A DNA stretch of 64,000 nt, from contig NZ_JADPEL010000010.1 of the NCBI RefSeq assembly GCF_015667795.1, positions 12,967 to 76,966 of the forward strand. Direction: 5' to 3'. Below, piece by piece: positions 43,793-52,276 of this stretch (position 1 is its first letter; each line of letters starts with the position of its first letter). This stretch comes from Clostridium sp. D53t1_180928_C8 (GTDB taxonomy: Bacteria > Bacillota > Clostridia > Clostridiales > Clostridiaceae). The notes under the pieces are model-generated. The model made no database searches. It was not told the DNA's origin and saw nothing but the letters and a program-made list of their open reading frames with translations. The position numbers and the translations under genes were made by a program.

Positions 43793-45208
43793 ATGAAGTT
43801 AACTAATGATATTAATTTTAATGTTAAAAAGCTAAGGGAAGAATTGAATTTAGGTAAGAGCTTTGATGTAATTGAAAGAATCATAGAGATTCATAATCAT
43901 AAATATTACTTTTATTTTCTTGATGGTTTTGTAAAAGATACTAATATGGAATATGTTCGTAGAGATATTTATAATCTAAGTGAAAAAGATTTTACTAGTA
44001 TAAAAACAGCTAATGAACTAATAGAAAAAGCTTTATCCTCAATCGAAGCTTCCACTGATAATGATATTGGTAACATTATTACCGCTATTCTTTGTGGGCA
44101 AACTGCTATGTTATGTGAAAATTTTAATGAAGCAGTAATTTTAGATTATAGAACCTATCCTGCAAGAGGAGTAGAAGAACCTGAAAAGGAAAAAGTTCTT
44201 AGGGGTTCTCATGATGGTTTTGTTGAAACAATTGTTTTTAATACAGCATTAATTAGAAGAAGAATTCGTGATCCTCATCTTACTTTTGAAATGCATAATA
44301 TAGGAAGTATTTCAAAAACTGATATTGCCATTGGCTTCTTAGCTGGCACTGTCAAAGAAGATACACTAAGCAAAATTAGAGATATGATTGATAACTTAAA
44401 GGTCAAATCATTGACTTTAGGAGATCAAAGCTTAATAGAGTTATTAAACTCTTCTAGTTGGCTTAACCCATTACCTAAGGTACGATTTACTGAAAGACCT
44501 GATGTTGCTGCTGCTCAAATAATTGAAGGAAGCGTTGTTATTTTAATAGATAATATGCCGTCAGCTTTAATTTTCCCTTCAAATATTTTTGATTTTATTC
44601 AATCTATAGATGATTATTATATGCCTGTATTTACTGGCAACTATCAAAAATTAATTAGAGCTATAGTACTTTTAGTAAATTTATTTTTAACACCAGTATA
44701 TGTACTACTAACTGATAATCCTAATTGGCTTATTGGTCCCCTTAGTTTCTTATTACCTAAGGATCCATATACAATACCATTATTTTTGCAGTTTATTATT
44801 GGTGAATTTGCAATTGATGGTCTTAAGCTAGCCTCTTTAAATACACCTAATGTTTTTGGAACATCCTTGTCAATTATAGGTGGCTTAATCTTAGGTGACT
44901 ATGCAGTTCAATCAGGCTGGTTTATTCCTCAAAGTATATTATATATGGCAATTGTTGCTCTTTCAAGCTTTGTTCAACCAAGTGTAGAACTAACATTTGC
45001 ACTAAAATTTGTTAGATTATTATTACTTGTTACTACCGGACTTTTTGGTACTTGGGGATTTGTTATTGGTATAATTATAAGTATAGCAGTAGTTGCTTCA
45101 ACTAAAACACTTACAGGAGAAAGCTATCTTTATCCATTAATTCCTTTTAATTGGGATGCACTAAAACATTTAATGTTCAGAACTAAAAAAACAGCTAGTA
45201 AAAAATAA
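43793..45208 (+). CDS. spoVAF: Spore germination protein, SpoVAF/GerA family
   Basis: The 471-residue inner-membrane protein of the GerA A-subunit family has a soluble N-terminal half with YPARGVEEPEKEKVLRGSHD and VETIVFNTALIRRRI, and a C-terminal half with four or five membrane segments. RGVEEPExEKVxRGSxDGF and RRRIRDP resemble SpoVAF more than GerAA/GerBA. SpoVAF acts with SpoVAEa as a channel amplifying germination. Here it stands alone, outside a spoVA operon. AAAGGAG precedes the ATG; a clear forespore promoter was not found. Confidence 0.82.
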   Translation: MKLTNDINFNVKKLREELNLGKSFDVIERIIEIHNHKYYFYFLDGFVKDTNMEYVRRDIYNLSEKDFTSIKTANELIEKALSSIEASTDNDIGNIITAILCGQTAMLCENFNEAVILDYRTYPARGVEEPEKEKVLRGSHDGFVETIVFNTALIRRRIRDPHLTFEMHNIGSISKTDIAIGFLAGTVKEDTLSKIRDMIDNLKVKSLTLGDQSLIELLNSSSWLNPLPKVRFTERPDVAAAQIIEGSVVILIDNMPSALIFPSNIFDFIQSIDDYYMPVFTGNYQKLIRAIVLLVNLFLTPVYVLLTDNPNWLIGPLSFLLPKDPYTIPLFLQFIIGEFAIDGLKLASLNTPNVFGTSLSIIGGLILGDYAVQSGWFIPQSILYMAIVALSSFVQPSVELTFALKFVRLLLLVTTGLFGTWGFVIGIIISIAVVASTKTLTGESYLYPLIPFNWDALKHLMFRTKKTASKK

Positions 45209-45223
45209 TATATTTATTTTTAT

Positions 45224-45263
45224 AAAAATAGTAGTAACTTTTTATGAATTACTACTATTTTTT
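45224..45263. terminator. Terminator after spoVAF
   Basis: AAAAATAGTAGTAA and TTACTACTATTTTT pair perfectly over 14 bp; it serves the convergent spoVAF and DUF2798 genes. Confidence 0.9.
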
Positions 45264-45283
45264 GTACTTATATATTTATTGAG

Positions 45284-45787
45284 CTATTTTTCATTATAAT
45301 CTTTTTTCTTGTTATCATTAATGGAATGTATCTTTATCATAACAAACCTTGCTATAGGTTGAGCTATTAAAATTTCAACTGCAAATGCAATTGCAAAGTT
45401 TCTTGGCCATTTATAGAAAAACATTCTAATTGGTTCCATACTAATATTTCTCATTCCAATCCAGCTTCCTATAACGGTTAAAAATATAGACATTAAAAAT
45501 ACAGTACATATAGTATTAACTATAATATGAGCATTAAAGCTATCATCCCTTTTTACAATCTTTTCAGTCATTATCTCAGCTGGTTTAAATGTAAGCAAAA
45601 CAAGTACAACAACACTTGTCCATATTAATGGTAATACCTTTAATACATCTACCCATACTGCAATACTAAATCCAATTTCAAAACAAGTAATTAATGGTGC
45701 AATTATATTAACAGATATAATTGATATTATTACAATAAAAATTGCTGTCTCCTTATTATTTCTAGGTAATTTCATGTAAAAGTCCAT
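45284..45787 (-). CDS. DUF2798 membrane protein
   Basis: This 167-residue protein has four membrane segments in two similar pairs. The ends of the pairs resemble each other, and NFAIAFAVEILIAQPIARFVM is the DUF2798 hallmark. The family function is unknown. GAGGAG lies 7 bases before the ATG. A strong hairpin with a T-tract stands about 50 bases upstream in its leader. Confidence 0.75.
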   Translation of the reverse strand: MDFYMKLPRNNKETAIFIVIISIISVNIIAPLITCFEIGFSIAVWVDVLKVLPLIWTSVVVLVLLTFKPAEIMTEKIVKRDDSFNAHIIVNTICTVFLMSIFLTVIGSWIGMRNISMEPIRMFFYKWPRNFAIAFAVEILIAQPIARFVMIKIHSINDNKKKDYNEK

Positions 45788-45829
45788 AATTAAACTCCTC
45801 TTTTTTTATAATATTTTGAAAAATAAAGA

Positions 45830-45869
45830 CAAAAAAATAAGCGTGAGATCAATCCCTTGATCTCACGCT
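45830..45869 (-). promoter_or_regulatory. Leader hairpin of the DUF2798 gene
   Basis: AGCGTGAGATCAA and TTGATCTCACGCT form a perfect 13-bp stem with a 4-base loop (45840-45869), followed on the minus strand by TTATTTTTTT. A minus-strand TATAAT (45877-45882) lies only about 8 bases upstream of the stem, so transcripts would begin at the hairpin. It may be an attenuator or a stabilising 5' hairpin. Confidence 0.55.
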
Positions 45870-46069
45870 GAACAATTATACGCGTTATTTTTCCTTTCAC
45901 ATTATAAATCACAATTTTAATATTTGCAAATATATTTTGATAAATTTATCTGATTTAAAATTATCAAAATATATTAACTTTGCTTTTTATATTGATTATA
46001 ATTATTGATTTATGTTAATAATAAATATATAATATTATATAATAATTATTATTAAAGGAGGATATCTTA

Positions 46070-46252
46070 ATGAATATTAAAGAAACTATTTTAAATGTTA
46101 TGAGAGAAGCCGGAAAACCAGTTAGCGCAGGTGACGTTGAAAAATTATCAGGACTTGATCGTAAAGATATAGACAAGGCGTTTAAAGAATTAAAAAAAGA
46201 AGAAGCTATCATCTCTCCAGTTCGTTGCAAATGGGAACCGGCATCTAAATAG
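46070..46252 (+). CDS. Small winged-helix DNA-binding protein
   Basis: This 60-residue protein has a predicted winged helix: ILNVMREAGKPVSAGDVEKL (helices 1-2), SGLDRKDIDKAFKELKKE (recognition helix) and AIISPVRCKWEP (wing). It resembles a single HTH domain without an effector domain. AAAGGAGG lies before the ATG and a short terminator follows, so it is expressed alone. It could be a compact transcription factor; target unknown. Confidence 0.7.
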   Translation: MNIKETILNVMREAGKPVSAGDVEKLSGLDRKDIDKAFKELKKEEAIISPVRCKWEPASK

Positions 46253-46264
46253 ACTTTTCTTATT

Positions 46265-46285
46265 AACTCCTTAGGGAGTTTTTAT
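46265..46285 (+). terminator. Terminator after the small HTH gene
   Basis: AACTCC and GGAGTT pair around a 4-base loop, then TTTAT; short but well placed, 13 bases after the stop. Confidence 0.6.
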
Positions 46286-46291
46286 TTACCT

Positions 46292-46332
46292 AAAAAGCGA
46301 ACTGAAACCTACTGTTTTAAAGGCTTCAGTTC
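46292..46332 (-). terminator. Terminator after the azoreductase gene
   Basis: GAACTGAA (46299-46306) pairs with TTCAGTTC (46325-46332), extended by an inner ACC/GG pairing. On the minus strand GCTTTTTAGG follows. Confidence 0.65.
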
Positions 46333-46367
46333 AATATATTAATATTATATTTAACTTATATAATTAA

Positions 46368-47024
46368 CTACTCTAAATCTATTCCAACTAACACCGACTC
46401 AATTTTTTCCTTTGCTTTATTTATAGCATTTTTTCTTTCTTCTTCAGTTGTCCCTGTACCATCTACCTTAAGCTCTTGAATATGTTTAATTCCAATAACT
46501 TTCATTATCTTAGCTATATAATTTTCTCCCTTATCCATTATAGGATCTAATACCCAAGGTATATTACCACCTGAAGATTCTATATACACTAATGCTCTTT
46601 TTTTATCATTTAATAATCCCTTCGGCTTTTTACCTTTTTCTAAAGAAATTGTTTTATCTGTTTGAACTATGCAGTCTATATATTCTTTTAAAGGTGCTGG
46701 AAATGATAAACTCCACATGGGTGCTGCTATTACATACATTTCTGCACTTATAAATTGATCACATAATTCTCTTATTTTTCTTATTTCCCTTTGATCCTTT
46801 TCTGGTAATTTTTTTGCATCTTCTTCACTAATAACACAATTTCTATCTTGGAAATATTGATATTCTAATCTTGGTATATGCTCTTTATATAAGTCTACCT
46901 CTTCAACCTTAAAATCATTATATTTTTCTAAAAAACTATTTATAAAACTTCTGGCTACAGTCTTAGATGCTGATAATTCTTCTGGCTTCGAATTAACACT
47001 TATATATAATAATTTTTTCTCCAT
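46368..47024 (-). CDS. azoR: FMN-dependent NADH-azoreductase
   Basis: This 218-residue flavodoxin-like quinone/azo reductase shows YISVNSKPEELSASKTVARSFI (phosphate loop), the FMN-contact segment APMWSLSFPAPLKEYIDCI and YIESSGGNIPW near the isoalloxazine ring, as in AzoR. It reduces quinones, azo dyes or nitro compounds with NAD(P)H. GAGG precedes the ATG. It stands alone. Confidence 0.88.
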   Translation of the reverse strand: MEKKLLYISVNSKPEELSASKTVARSFINSFLEKYNDFKVEEVDLYKEHIPRLEYQYFQDRNCVISEEDAKKLPEKDQREIRKIRELCDQFISAEMYVIAAPMWSLSFPAPLKEYIDCIVQTDKTISLEKGKKPKGLLNDKKRALVYIESSGGNIPWVLDPIMDKGENYIAKIMKVIGIKHIQELKVDGTGTTEEERKNAINKAKEKIESVLVGIDLE

Positions 47025-47142
47025 TTTCTACACCTCTTTTCATTATTATTATTTACTTTTTAATGATAATTTAATTCATCTATAACTATATCAATCAAAT
47101 TTTGATATAATATTACAAAGAATACTTAAAGGAGGATAGTAA

Positions 47143-47562
47143 ATGAATATAATTGTTTGTTTAGATGACAAAAATGGACTAATGTTTAATAAAAGAAGAC
47201 AAAGTCAAGATAGAATTCTTAGGGATAATATAAAAGAAACTATTAAAGATAAAACCCTTTTTATGAATGAATATTCTTATAAACTTTATAAAGATATTGA
47301 TCTTGGAAATATAAAGGTTTGTGAGAATTTTTTAAGTGAATGCCCAGATGATGATTTTTCTTTAGTTGAAAATAAAGAATTAAAAAATTATCTAAATAAA
47401 ATAAACACTATAATTATTTATAAATGGAATCGTCTTTATCCTGCCGACTTTTATTTTGATATTAATCTAAATAAAGATTCTTGGAAAATAATTAACATAG
47501 AAGAATTTCAAGGGTCATCTCACGACAAAATAACAAAAGAAACCTATAGGAGAGTACATTAA
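47143..47562 (+). CDS. Conserved hypothetical protein coupled to the nuclease
   Basis: This 139-residue cytoplasmic protein begins MNIIVCLDDKNGLMFNKRRQSQD and contains ADFYFDINL near the end. Homologues in Firmicutes are, from memory, often labelled ribonuclease Z, but there is no HxHxDH metal motif and that label looks wrong. AAAGGAGG lies before the ATG. Its stop overlaps the start of the secreted nuclease gene (TAATG), so the two are translationally coupled. Function unknown. Confidence 0.6.
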   Translation: MNIIVCLDDKNGLMFNKRRQSQDRILRDNIKETIKDKTLFMNEYSYKLYKDIDLGNIKVCENFLSECPDDDFSLVENKELKNYLNKINTIIIYKWNRLYPADFYFDINLNKDSWKIINIEEFQGSSHDKITKETYRRVH

Positions 47563-48536
47563 TGAAAAACTTATTTAAATTTAAGAAAACACTTATTATG
47601 ATAATTGGTGTTCTAATATGTTTAAGTGGATTTATTGGTTGTTCTGCAACTTATTATCCATCTACAAATTCGTCCGGACAAGCCATTGAAAATTCTAATT
47701 CCAACAATATACTTTTAACTAATCCAAATGCTAATGATAATATCAATATTTCAAATATTCCAGCATACTCTGGTGAAGATTATATAATATTGAATAATAA
47801 TATACCTAATTTTTCTGATGCTGACTTAACAACTACTTCATTTGAAGAATATAGCCAACTAGATAGCTTAGGCAGATGCGGAGTTGCATTTGCAAATATA
47901 GGAACTGATATAATGCCAACTGAAAAAAGAGAATCTATTAGTTCTGTTAAACCAAGTGGTTGGAAATCAACTGAATATCCTACCGATGTTATAAAAGGAA
48001 AATATCTTTATAATAGATCTCACTTAATTGGTTTCCAGTTAACTGCTGAAAATGCAAATGAAAGAAACTTAATTACCGGGACAAGATACTTTAATGCAAC
48101 TCTAATGTTGCCATATGAAAATATGGTTGCTGACTATATAAAAGAAACAAATAATCATGTTTTATATAGAGTAACTCCTGTATTTGAAGGTAGTAATCTT
48201 GTTGCTACTGGTGTTCAAATAGAAGCTAAATCTGTTGAAGATAATGGTGAAGGTATTGAATTTAACGTATTTATATATAATATCCAACCTGGTATCACAA
48301 TAGACTATGAGACTGGTGATAGTGCACTTAGTGGTGAGGAAATAACTAAAACTGAATCATCAAATAATTCTAACTCTTCTACTGAAGAAACTGTAATAAG
48401 AGGAAACTCTAATTCAAAAATATATCACTGCCCTGGTCAAAGAGATTATGAAAACATGGCTGATTCTAAATTCCTTGTTAATTTTAATAGTGAACAAGAA
48501 GCAATTAATGCTGGCTATAGAAAAGCTTCTAGGTAG
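47562..48536 (+). CDS. Secreted DNA/RNA non-specific endonuclease lipoprotein
   Basis: The 324-residue protein has a signal peptide with a lipobox-like FIGC (Cys27), a Ser/Asn-rich spacer to about 75, and a beta-beta-alpha metal nuclease domain (about 75-255). The catalytic motif is NRSHLIGFQL with His154, a variant of DRGH; ENANERNLITGT supplies the metal Asn. The C-terminus (KIYHCPGQRDYENM...AINAGYRKA) resembles small Ada-like/thermonuclease tails. It probably degrades extracellular DNA for nutrients or defence. Its start overlaps the preceding stop. Confidence 0.88.
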   Translation: MKNLFKFKKTLIMIIGVLICLSGFIGCSATYYPSTNSSGQAIENSNSNNILLTNPNANDNINISNIPAYSGEDYIILNNNIPNFSDADLTTTSFEEYSQLDSLGRCGVAFANIGTDIMPTEKRESISSVKPSGWKSTEYPTDVIKGKYLYNRSHLIGFQLTAENANERNLITGTRYFNATLMLPYENMVADYIKETNNHVLYRVTPVFEGSNLVATGVQIEAKSVEDNGEGIEFNVFIYNIQPGITIDYETGDSALSGEEITKTESSNNSNSSTEETVIRGNSNSKIYHCPGQRDYENMADSKFLVNFNSEQEAINAGYRKASR

Positions 48537-48558
48537 TATTATATTTTACTCAATAAAA

Positions 48559-48590
48559 AAATTCCTACAGTAAAACTACTGTAGGAATTT
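48559..48590. terminator. Bidirectional terminator
   Basis: AAATTCCTACAGTA and TACTGTAGGAATTT pair perfectly over 14 bp; it separates the convergent nuclease and phosphatase genes. Confidence 0.9.
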
Positions 48591-48600
48591 TTCTATACAA

Positions 48601-49230
48601 CTACCAACCTAAAATTTGTTCTTTTATGGAAAAGTGGCTATTATCATTTTTAAATTCTATATAAAATTTATTATTTTCATCCACATTTACTTTTGTTAAA
48701 GTAGCTTGCCCCATAACATCCGAATTAACTTCTTCATCTTTAAAATAATACATAATAGCCTTTAATGTTATTCCATGAGCTACTATTAAAATAGTCTTTC
48801 CTTTATTTTCTTCAATAATTCTATCCATTGCATTAGCTACTCTATTTCTAACTTCTGCTAAATTTTCCCCATTTGGCGCTGCTAGTTCAGTGTTTCCCTT
48901 CATAATAAGGCTTATATCCCAATTAGGATTTTCTTTCATAACTTCATCTGTTATTTTACCTTCATAATCACCAAAACACATTTCCATAAGACCATTATCT
49001 GTCACTACTTCTACACTTTTATCACCTTTAATTATATTTGCAGTAGTAAGCGCTCTCTCTATAGGACTAGAGTATATAACATCTAATTTTATATCTTTTA
49101 TTCTATCTCGTAGTTCCTTAGCTCTTTCTATGCCATCTTCAGTTAATGGTGAGTTTCCTCTTCCTTGTAGCCTTTTCTCTATGTTCCACATAGTTTGTCC
49201 ATGTCTTGTTAAATATATTACTGTATTCAT
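48601..49230 (-). CDS. Histidine phosphatase family protein
   Basis: This 209-residue phosphatase has LTRHGQTMWN (catalytic His9 and RHG motif), YSSPIERALTTA, the Glu in MEMCFGDYEG and AHGITLK with the second His. It fits the GpmB/CobC/PhoE group of phosphoglycerate-mutase-like enzymes. The substrate is unknown; no cobalamin genes are nearby. GGAG lies before the ATG. Confidence 0.9.
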   Translation of the reverse strand: MNTVIYLTRHGQTMWNIEKRLQGRGNSPLTEDGIERAKELRDRIKDIKLDVIYSSPIERALTTANIIKGDKSVEVVTDNGLMEMCFGDYEGKITDEVMKENPNWDISLIMKGNTELAAPNGENLAEVRNRVANAMDRIIEENKGKTILIVAHGITLKAIMYYFKDEEVNSDVMGQATLTKVNVDENNKFYIEFKNDNSHFSIKEQILGW

Positions 49231-49285
49231 TAATCGTATATCTCCAAAATTTCAAATTTTAATTTTATATTTTAAATTGTTTATA

Positions 49286-49822
49286 TTATTCCCTATCACT
49301 TACTATTTCAGCTTCAACATAAGGAATTTCATTTTTTCCATACTCTTTTCTAATTACTTCAGTATCTATATCTATTCCTCCAAAAGCTACTTCAACTTCT
49401 TTATCTACTATTGACACATCTATAACTTGTACTCTATTTAAATCAATAAATCTTTGTTCCTTATAGTATTTATTAACTAATGTTGCAACCTCTAATTTAA
49501 AGTCATTTCCCTCAAATGTAACACCTTCTATATCAGTAAATGCATTAATTACATAATTAAATACCCTTTTAGATATTGGGTTTACTATGTTCATCTTTAA
49601 AATCTTAAAGCTCTTTATATTAACATAAATATTATTGTTTTGAACTTTAGAAAAACTCAATTCAGCCTCTATATTTATGTTCATTCCAACTACTTGTACA
49701 GTTCCTATCAATCTTAAATCATCATTAATAAAAATATCACTTATATTAATTTTATTTTGTAACTTTAAAAAATTTCTTATATCACCTTTTGTTATACAAA
49801 CTATCATCTTTTTTAATTTCAT
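49286..49822 (-). CDS. Hypothetical protein, beta-rich
   Basis: The 178-residue protein has alternating polar/hydrophobic strands, MKLKKMIVCITKGDIRNFL at the start and two similar strand patterns (IGTVQVVGMNINIEAELSF; VQVIDVSIVDKEVEVAFGG). It has no signal peptide or membrane segment. It faintly resembles the DUF2993/LmeA lipid-binding type, but I do not recognise it. GGGAGGG precedes the ATG. It is 55 bp upstream of the histidine phosphatase on the same strand and may share its transcript. Confidence 0.6.
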   Translation of the reverse strand: MKLKKMIVCITKGDIRNFLKLQNKINISDIFINDDLRLIGTVQVVGMNINIEAELSFSKVQNNNIYVNIKSFKILKMNIVNPISKRVFNYVINAFTDIEGVTFEGNDFKLEVATLVNKYYKEQRFIDLNRVQVIDVSIVDKEVEVAFGGIDIDTEVIRKEYGKNEIPYVEAEIVSDRE

Positions 49823-50170
49823 ATTTTTCCCTCCCTAATTATAATTAAACAAATTCTTTAATTAAACTCCCCTCATGTCATTATAAAACTTTTTAACGCT
49901 ATATTATATATTTACATCAAAGGAGCAAACACCAAGAAAATTTACTATTTTAGGATATATTTCTATTTTATTGATATTATTATTTTTATCATAACTATTT
50001 CTTAATTCTTATAGCATATTAATTATAATAATATTCCTCCTATATAAATAAATCAATTTATTTATAGTTAATTTATTATTAAAATATAATAAATATAAAA
50101 AATAGCCTTAACCACTAAATAAATGGTTAAAGCTATTAATTTAATTTTAATCTAACATAATTTTATAATA
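49823..50170. other. Gene-free AT-rich region
   Basis: This 348-base stretch contains the terminator of the GH42 gene and a 23-codon hydrophobic frame (49934-50005) behind AAAGGAG but without a start codon (AAG at that place). No confirmed gene. Confidence 0.6.
50090..50137 (-). terminator. Terminator after the GH42 gene
   Basis: AATAGC-C-TTAACCA (50101-50114) pairs with TGGTTAA-A-GCTATT (50124-50137). On the minus strand TTTTTTATATTT follows. Confidence 0.85.
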
Positions 50171-52123
50171 TTATTTCCTAATTACTTTACTTTCATAAGG
50201 ACTTAAATAAATTCCATTAAACTCCTTTTTCCTAGCGGTATGATTCATAACAAAATAATACTCTTCTTTATTAACTACCCTCTTAACAACCTCAACACCT
50301 GGCTCTGACTCAATAATTTCTATATTAGCTTCTTTTAATATTTTCATAGCTATAATATCCATAATAGCATTATCTAACCCTGTACCAATATAATAAGCCT
50401 CTCCATTTTCATATTTATTTAAAGTTACTGCCGAAAACTCCTTATAGAATTCATCGTTATACATAAATAAACTTTCTGCAGTAGTAGTTTTTAGCATATC
50501 TCTAAATACAGTTCCACTACCTATAGTTCCTTTAAATTCATTTATCCCTTTAACTTCAACACATTGCCCTTCTTGAAGTGATTCTATTTCTTCAACAAAT
50601 CCTCCTATTAACTCTGTGTAGTAACTTGGATTAAACTGTCCTAGTGTTAAATTGTTATAGTAATCCTTAATAGCAGTTCTAAAGCTAAATACCACCTTAC
50701 CGCCATTTTTAACAAATTCTCTAATTCTTTCTTGCACTTCAGTTTTAAATACTATCATTGTAGGTATTAATAAAACTTTATACCCACTAAAATCAACATA
50801 TGATGGTATTACATCTATATTTACGTTATTTTTGTAGAAAGGTCTATATAATCTATACACTTCATTTTTATAATCCATTAAAAAGCTTTGTTTCTGAATT
50901 CTAAAGGATGCCATAGATTCATAGTCATAAATAACTGCTACCTCTGCTTTTATTTCACTATTTATAACTTCTTCATTTTTTTTCATATCATTAAAGAAGC
51001 TTTGAACTTCATAAAACTTTCTTCTTTTTTGATTATCTTGATCTATTATTCCATAACAATATTGCTCAGCACCTTGGGTTGCTCCTCTATATCTAAAATA
51101 CATAAGAGAATTGCACCCGTGAGCCATTGCTTGATATGACCACATCTTAGCTTGATTTGGCCTTGGTAAATATCCTATAACATCATGGCCTTGTGCTCCC
51201 ATTATAGCTTCTGTAATCCAGAAATTCTTTCTTTTAGCACCTCTCATATAATCTAATCCACAAGCAATTTCATGAGCAGGAATTGGTTCCTTTTGCCCTC
51301 CCCATACAGGATAATTATTATATGCAACTACATCTATATGCTTTGCTACCTTTGAGAAATCAAAGCTCTTATCAAAATATCCACCTGAAAAATCATGAAT
51401 TATTAGTGAATCTTCACCTAATATTTCTTTTAATATTTTTACTTGAAGTGCTGCATAATTCTCAACACTTATACTTCTAAATCTTTCCCATTCCATTCTA
51501 AGACTTGGATTATGTGTTGTTATTGTCTTTTTTGGAACTGGTATTTCATCAAAATCGTTATATGTTTGAGACCAGAATCTAGTTCCCCAAGTTTCATTTA
51601 ATTTATTTATATCATTATTGTAAGTATTTCTTAAATATTCTCTAAAAACATTCTTACATTCATTACAATAACATACATCACTACCTTCATGTCCAAATTC
51701 ATTATCTATTTGCCATGCTACTATAGCTTCTTCATTCTTATAATGGTTTGCAAGTTCTCTTATTATTACTTCGCTATATTTATGATAAGTTTTACTATTA
51801 AAGCAATACTGTCTTCTTCCACCAAAAACTCTCTTGGTATTATCTTCAAACTCTCCTAAAACATCTGGATGTTTTTTAGAAAGCCACGCTGGCATAGTTG
51901 CTGTTGGAGTACCAAATATAACATTTAGTCCTTTTTTCTTAGCCTCATTTATTACATGATCAAAGTAAGAAAAATCAAACCTTCCTTCTTCACTTTCCAT
52001 CATATGCCATGCAAATTCACCAATTCTTATTACATTGCTTCCTAATTCTATAATATTATTTAAATCCTCTTCTAACATATTTTCATTCCAGTGTTCTGGA
52101 TAATAATCTACTCCTAAAAACAT
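50171..52123 (-). CDS. GH42 beta-galactosidase
   Basis: The 650-residue intracellular enzyme has MFLGVDYYPEHW at the start, acid/base Glu142 (QIDNEFG) and nucleophile Glu305 (FWITEA). Cys107, 151, 153 and 156 (CYCNEC) match the four zinc ligands of Thermus A4 beta-galactosidase. The TIM barrel is followed by a trimerisation domain (about 395-590) and a beta-sandwich tail. There is no signal peptide. Next to a GPH symporter and an alpha-galactosidase, it probably cleaves imported galactosides. AAGGATGGAG precedes the ATG and TTTACTGTAAA lies 16 bases upstream of it. Confidence 0.93.
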   Translation of the reverse strand: MFLGVDYYPEHWNENMLEEDLNNIIELGSNVIRIGEFAWHMMESEEGRFDFSYFDHVINEAKKKGLNVIFGTPTATMPAWLSKKHPDVLGEFEDNTKRVFGGRRQYCFNSKTYHKYSEVIIRELANHYKNEEAIVAWQIDNEFGHEGSDVCYCNECKNVFREYLRNTYNNDINKLNETWGTRFWSQTYNDFDEIPVPKKTITTHNPSLRMEWERFRSISVENYAALQVKILKEILGEDSLIIHDFSGGYFDKSFDFSKVAKHIDVVAYNNYPVWGGQKEPIPAHEIACGLDYMRGAKRKNFWITEAIMGAQGHDVIGYLPRPNQAKMWSYQAMAHGCNSLMYFRYRGATQGAEQYCYGIIDQDNQKRRKFYEVQSFFNDMKKNEEVINSEIKAEVAVIYDYESMASFRIQKQSFLMDYKNEVYRLYRPFYKNNVNIDVIPSYVDFSGYKVLLIPTMIVFKTEVQERIREFVKNGGKVVFSFRTAIKDYYNNLTLGQFNPSYYTELIGGFVEEIESLQEGQCVEVKGINEFKGTIGSGTVFRDMLKTTTAESLFMYNDEFYKEFSAVTLNKYENGEAYYIGTGLDNAIMDIIAMKILKEANIEIIESEPGVEVVKRVVNKEEYYFVMNHTARKKEFNGIYLSPYESKVIRK

Positions 52124-52138
52124 TTTGCTCCATCCTTT

Positions 52139-52149
52139 TTTACTGTAAA
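52139..52149. promoter_or_regulatory. Candidate operator TTTACTGTAAA (GH42)
   Basis: This perfect 11-bp palindrome lies between the GH42 -10 box (minus TATAAT, 52162-52167) and start codon, where a bound repressor would block early elongation. The motif recurs at 53750, 56059 and 57125. Confidence 0.5.
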
Positions 52150-52209
52150 TTTTACTAAAATATTATACCAAAAATACTATTGTGTTAATATATTTTTATA
52201 TAACAAATA

Positions 52210-52239
52210 GCAAATCGGAGAGTAAAACCTTCAATTTGC
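52210..52239 (-). terminator. Terminator after the GPH symporter gene
   Basis: GCAAATCGGAG and CTTCAATTTGC pair with mismatches; on the minus strand T-rich sequence follows. Moderate stem. Confidence 0.5.
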
Positions 52240-52276
52240 CATTTATTAAATTATAATTACATATTATTTATATTTA

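Noticed and set aside
49934-50005. 23-codon hydrophobic frame behind AAAGGAG with ideal spacing
   Set aside because: The codon at the start position is AAG, and no ATG, GTG or TTG fits; it may be a decayed small gene or chance in AT-rich DNA.
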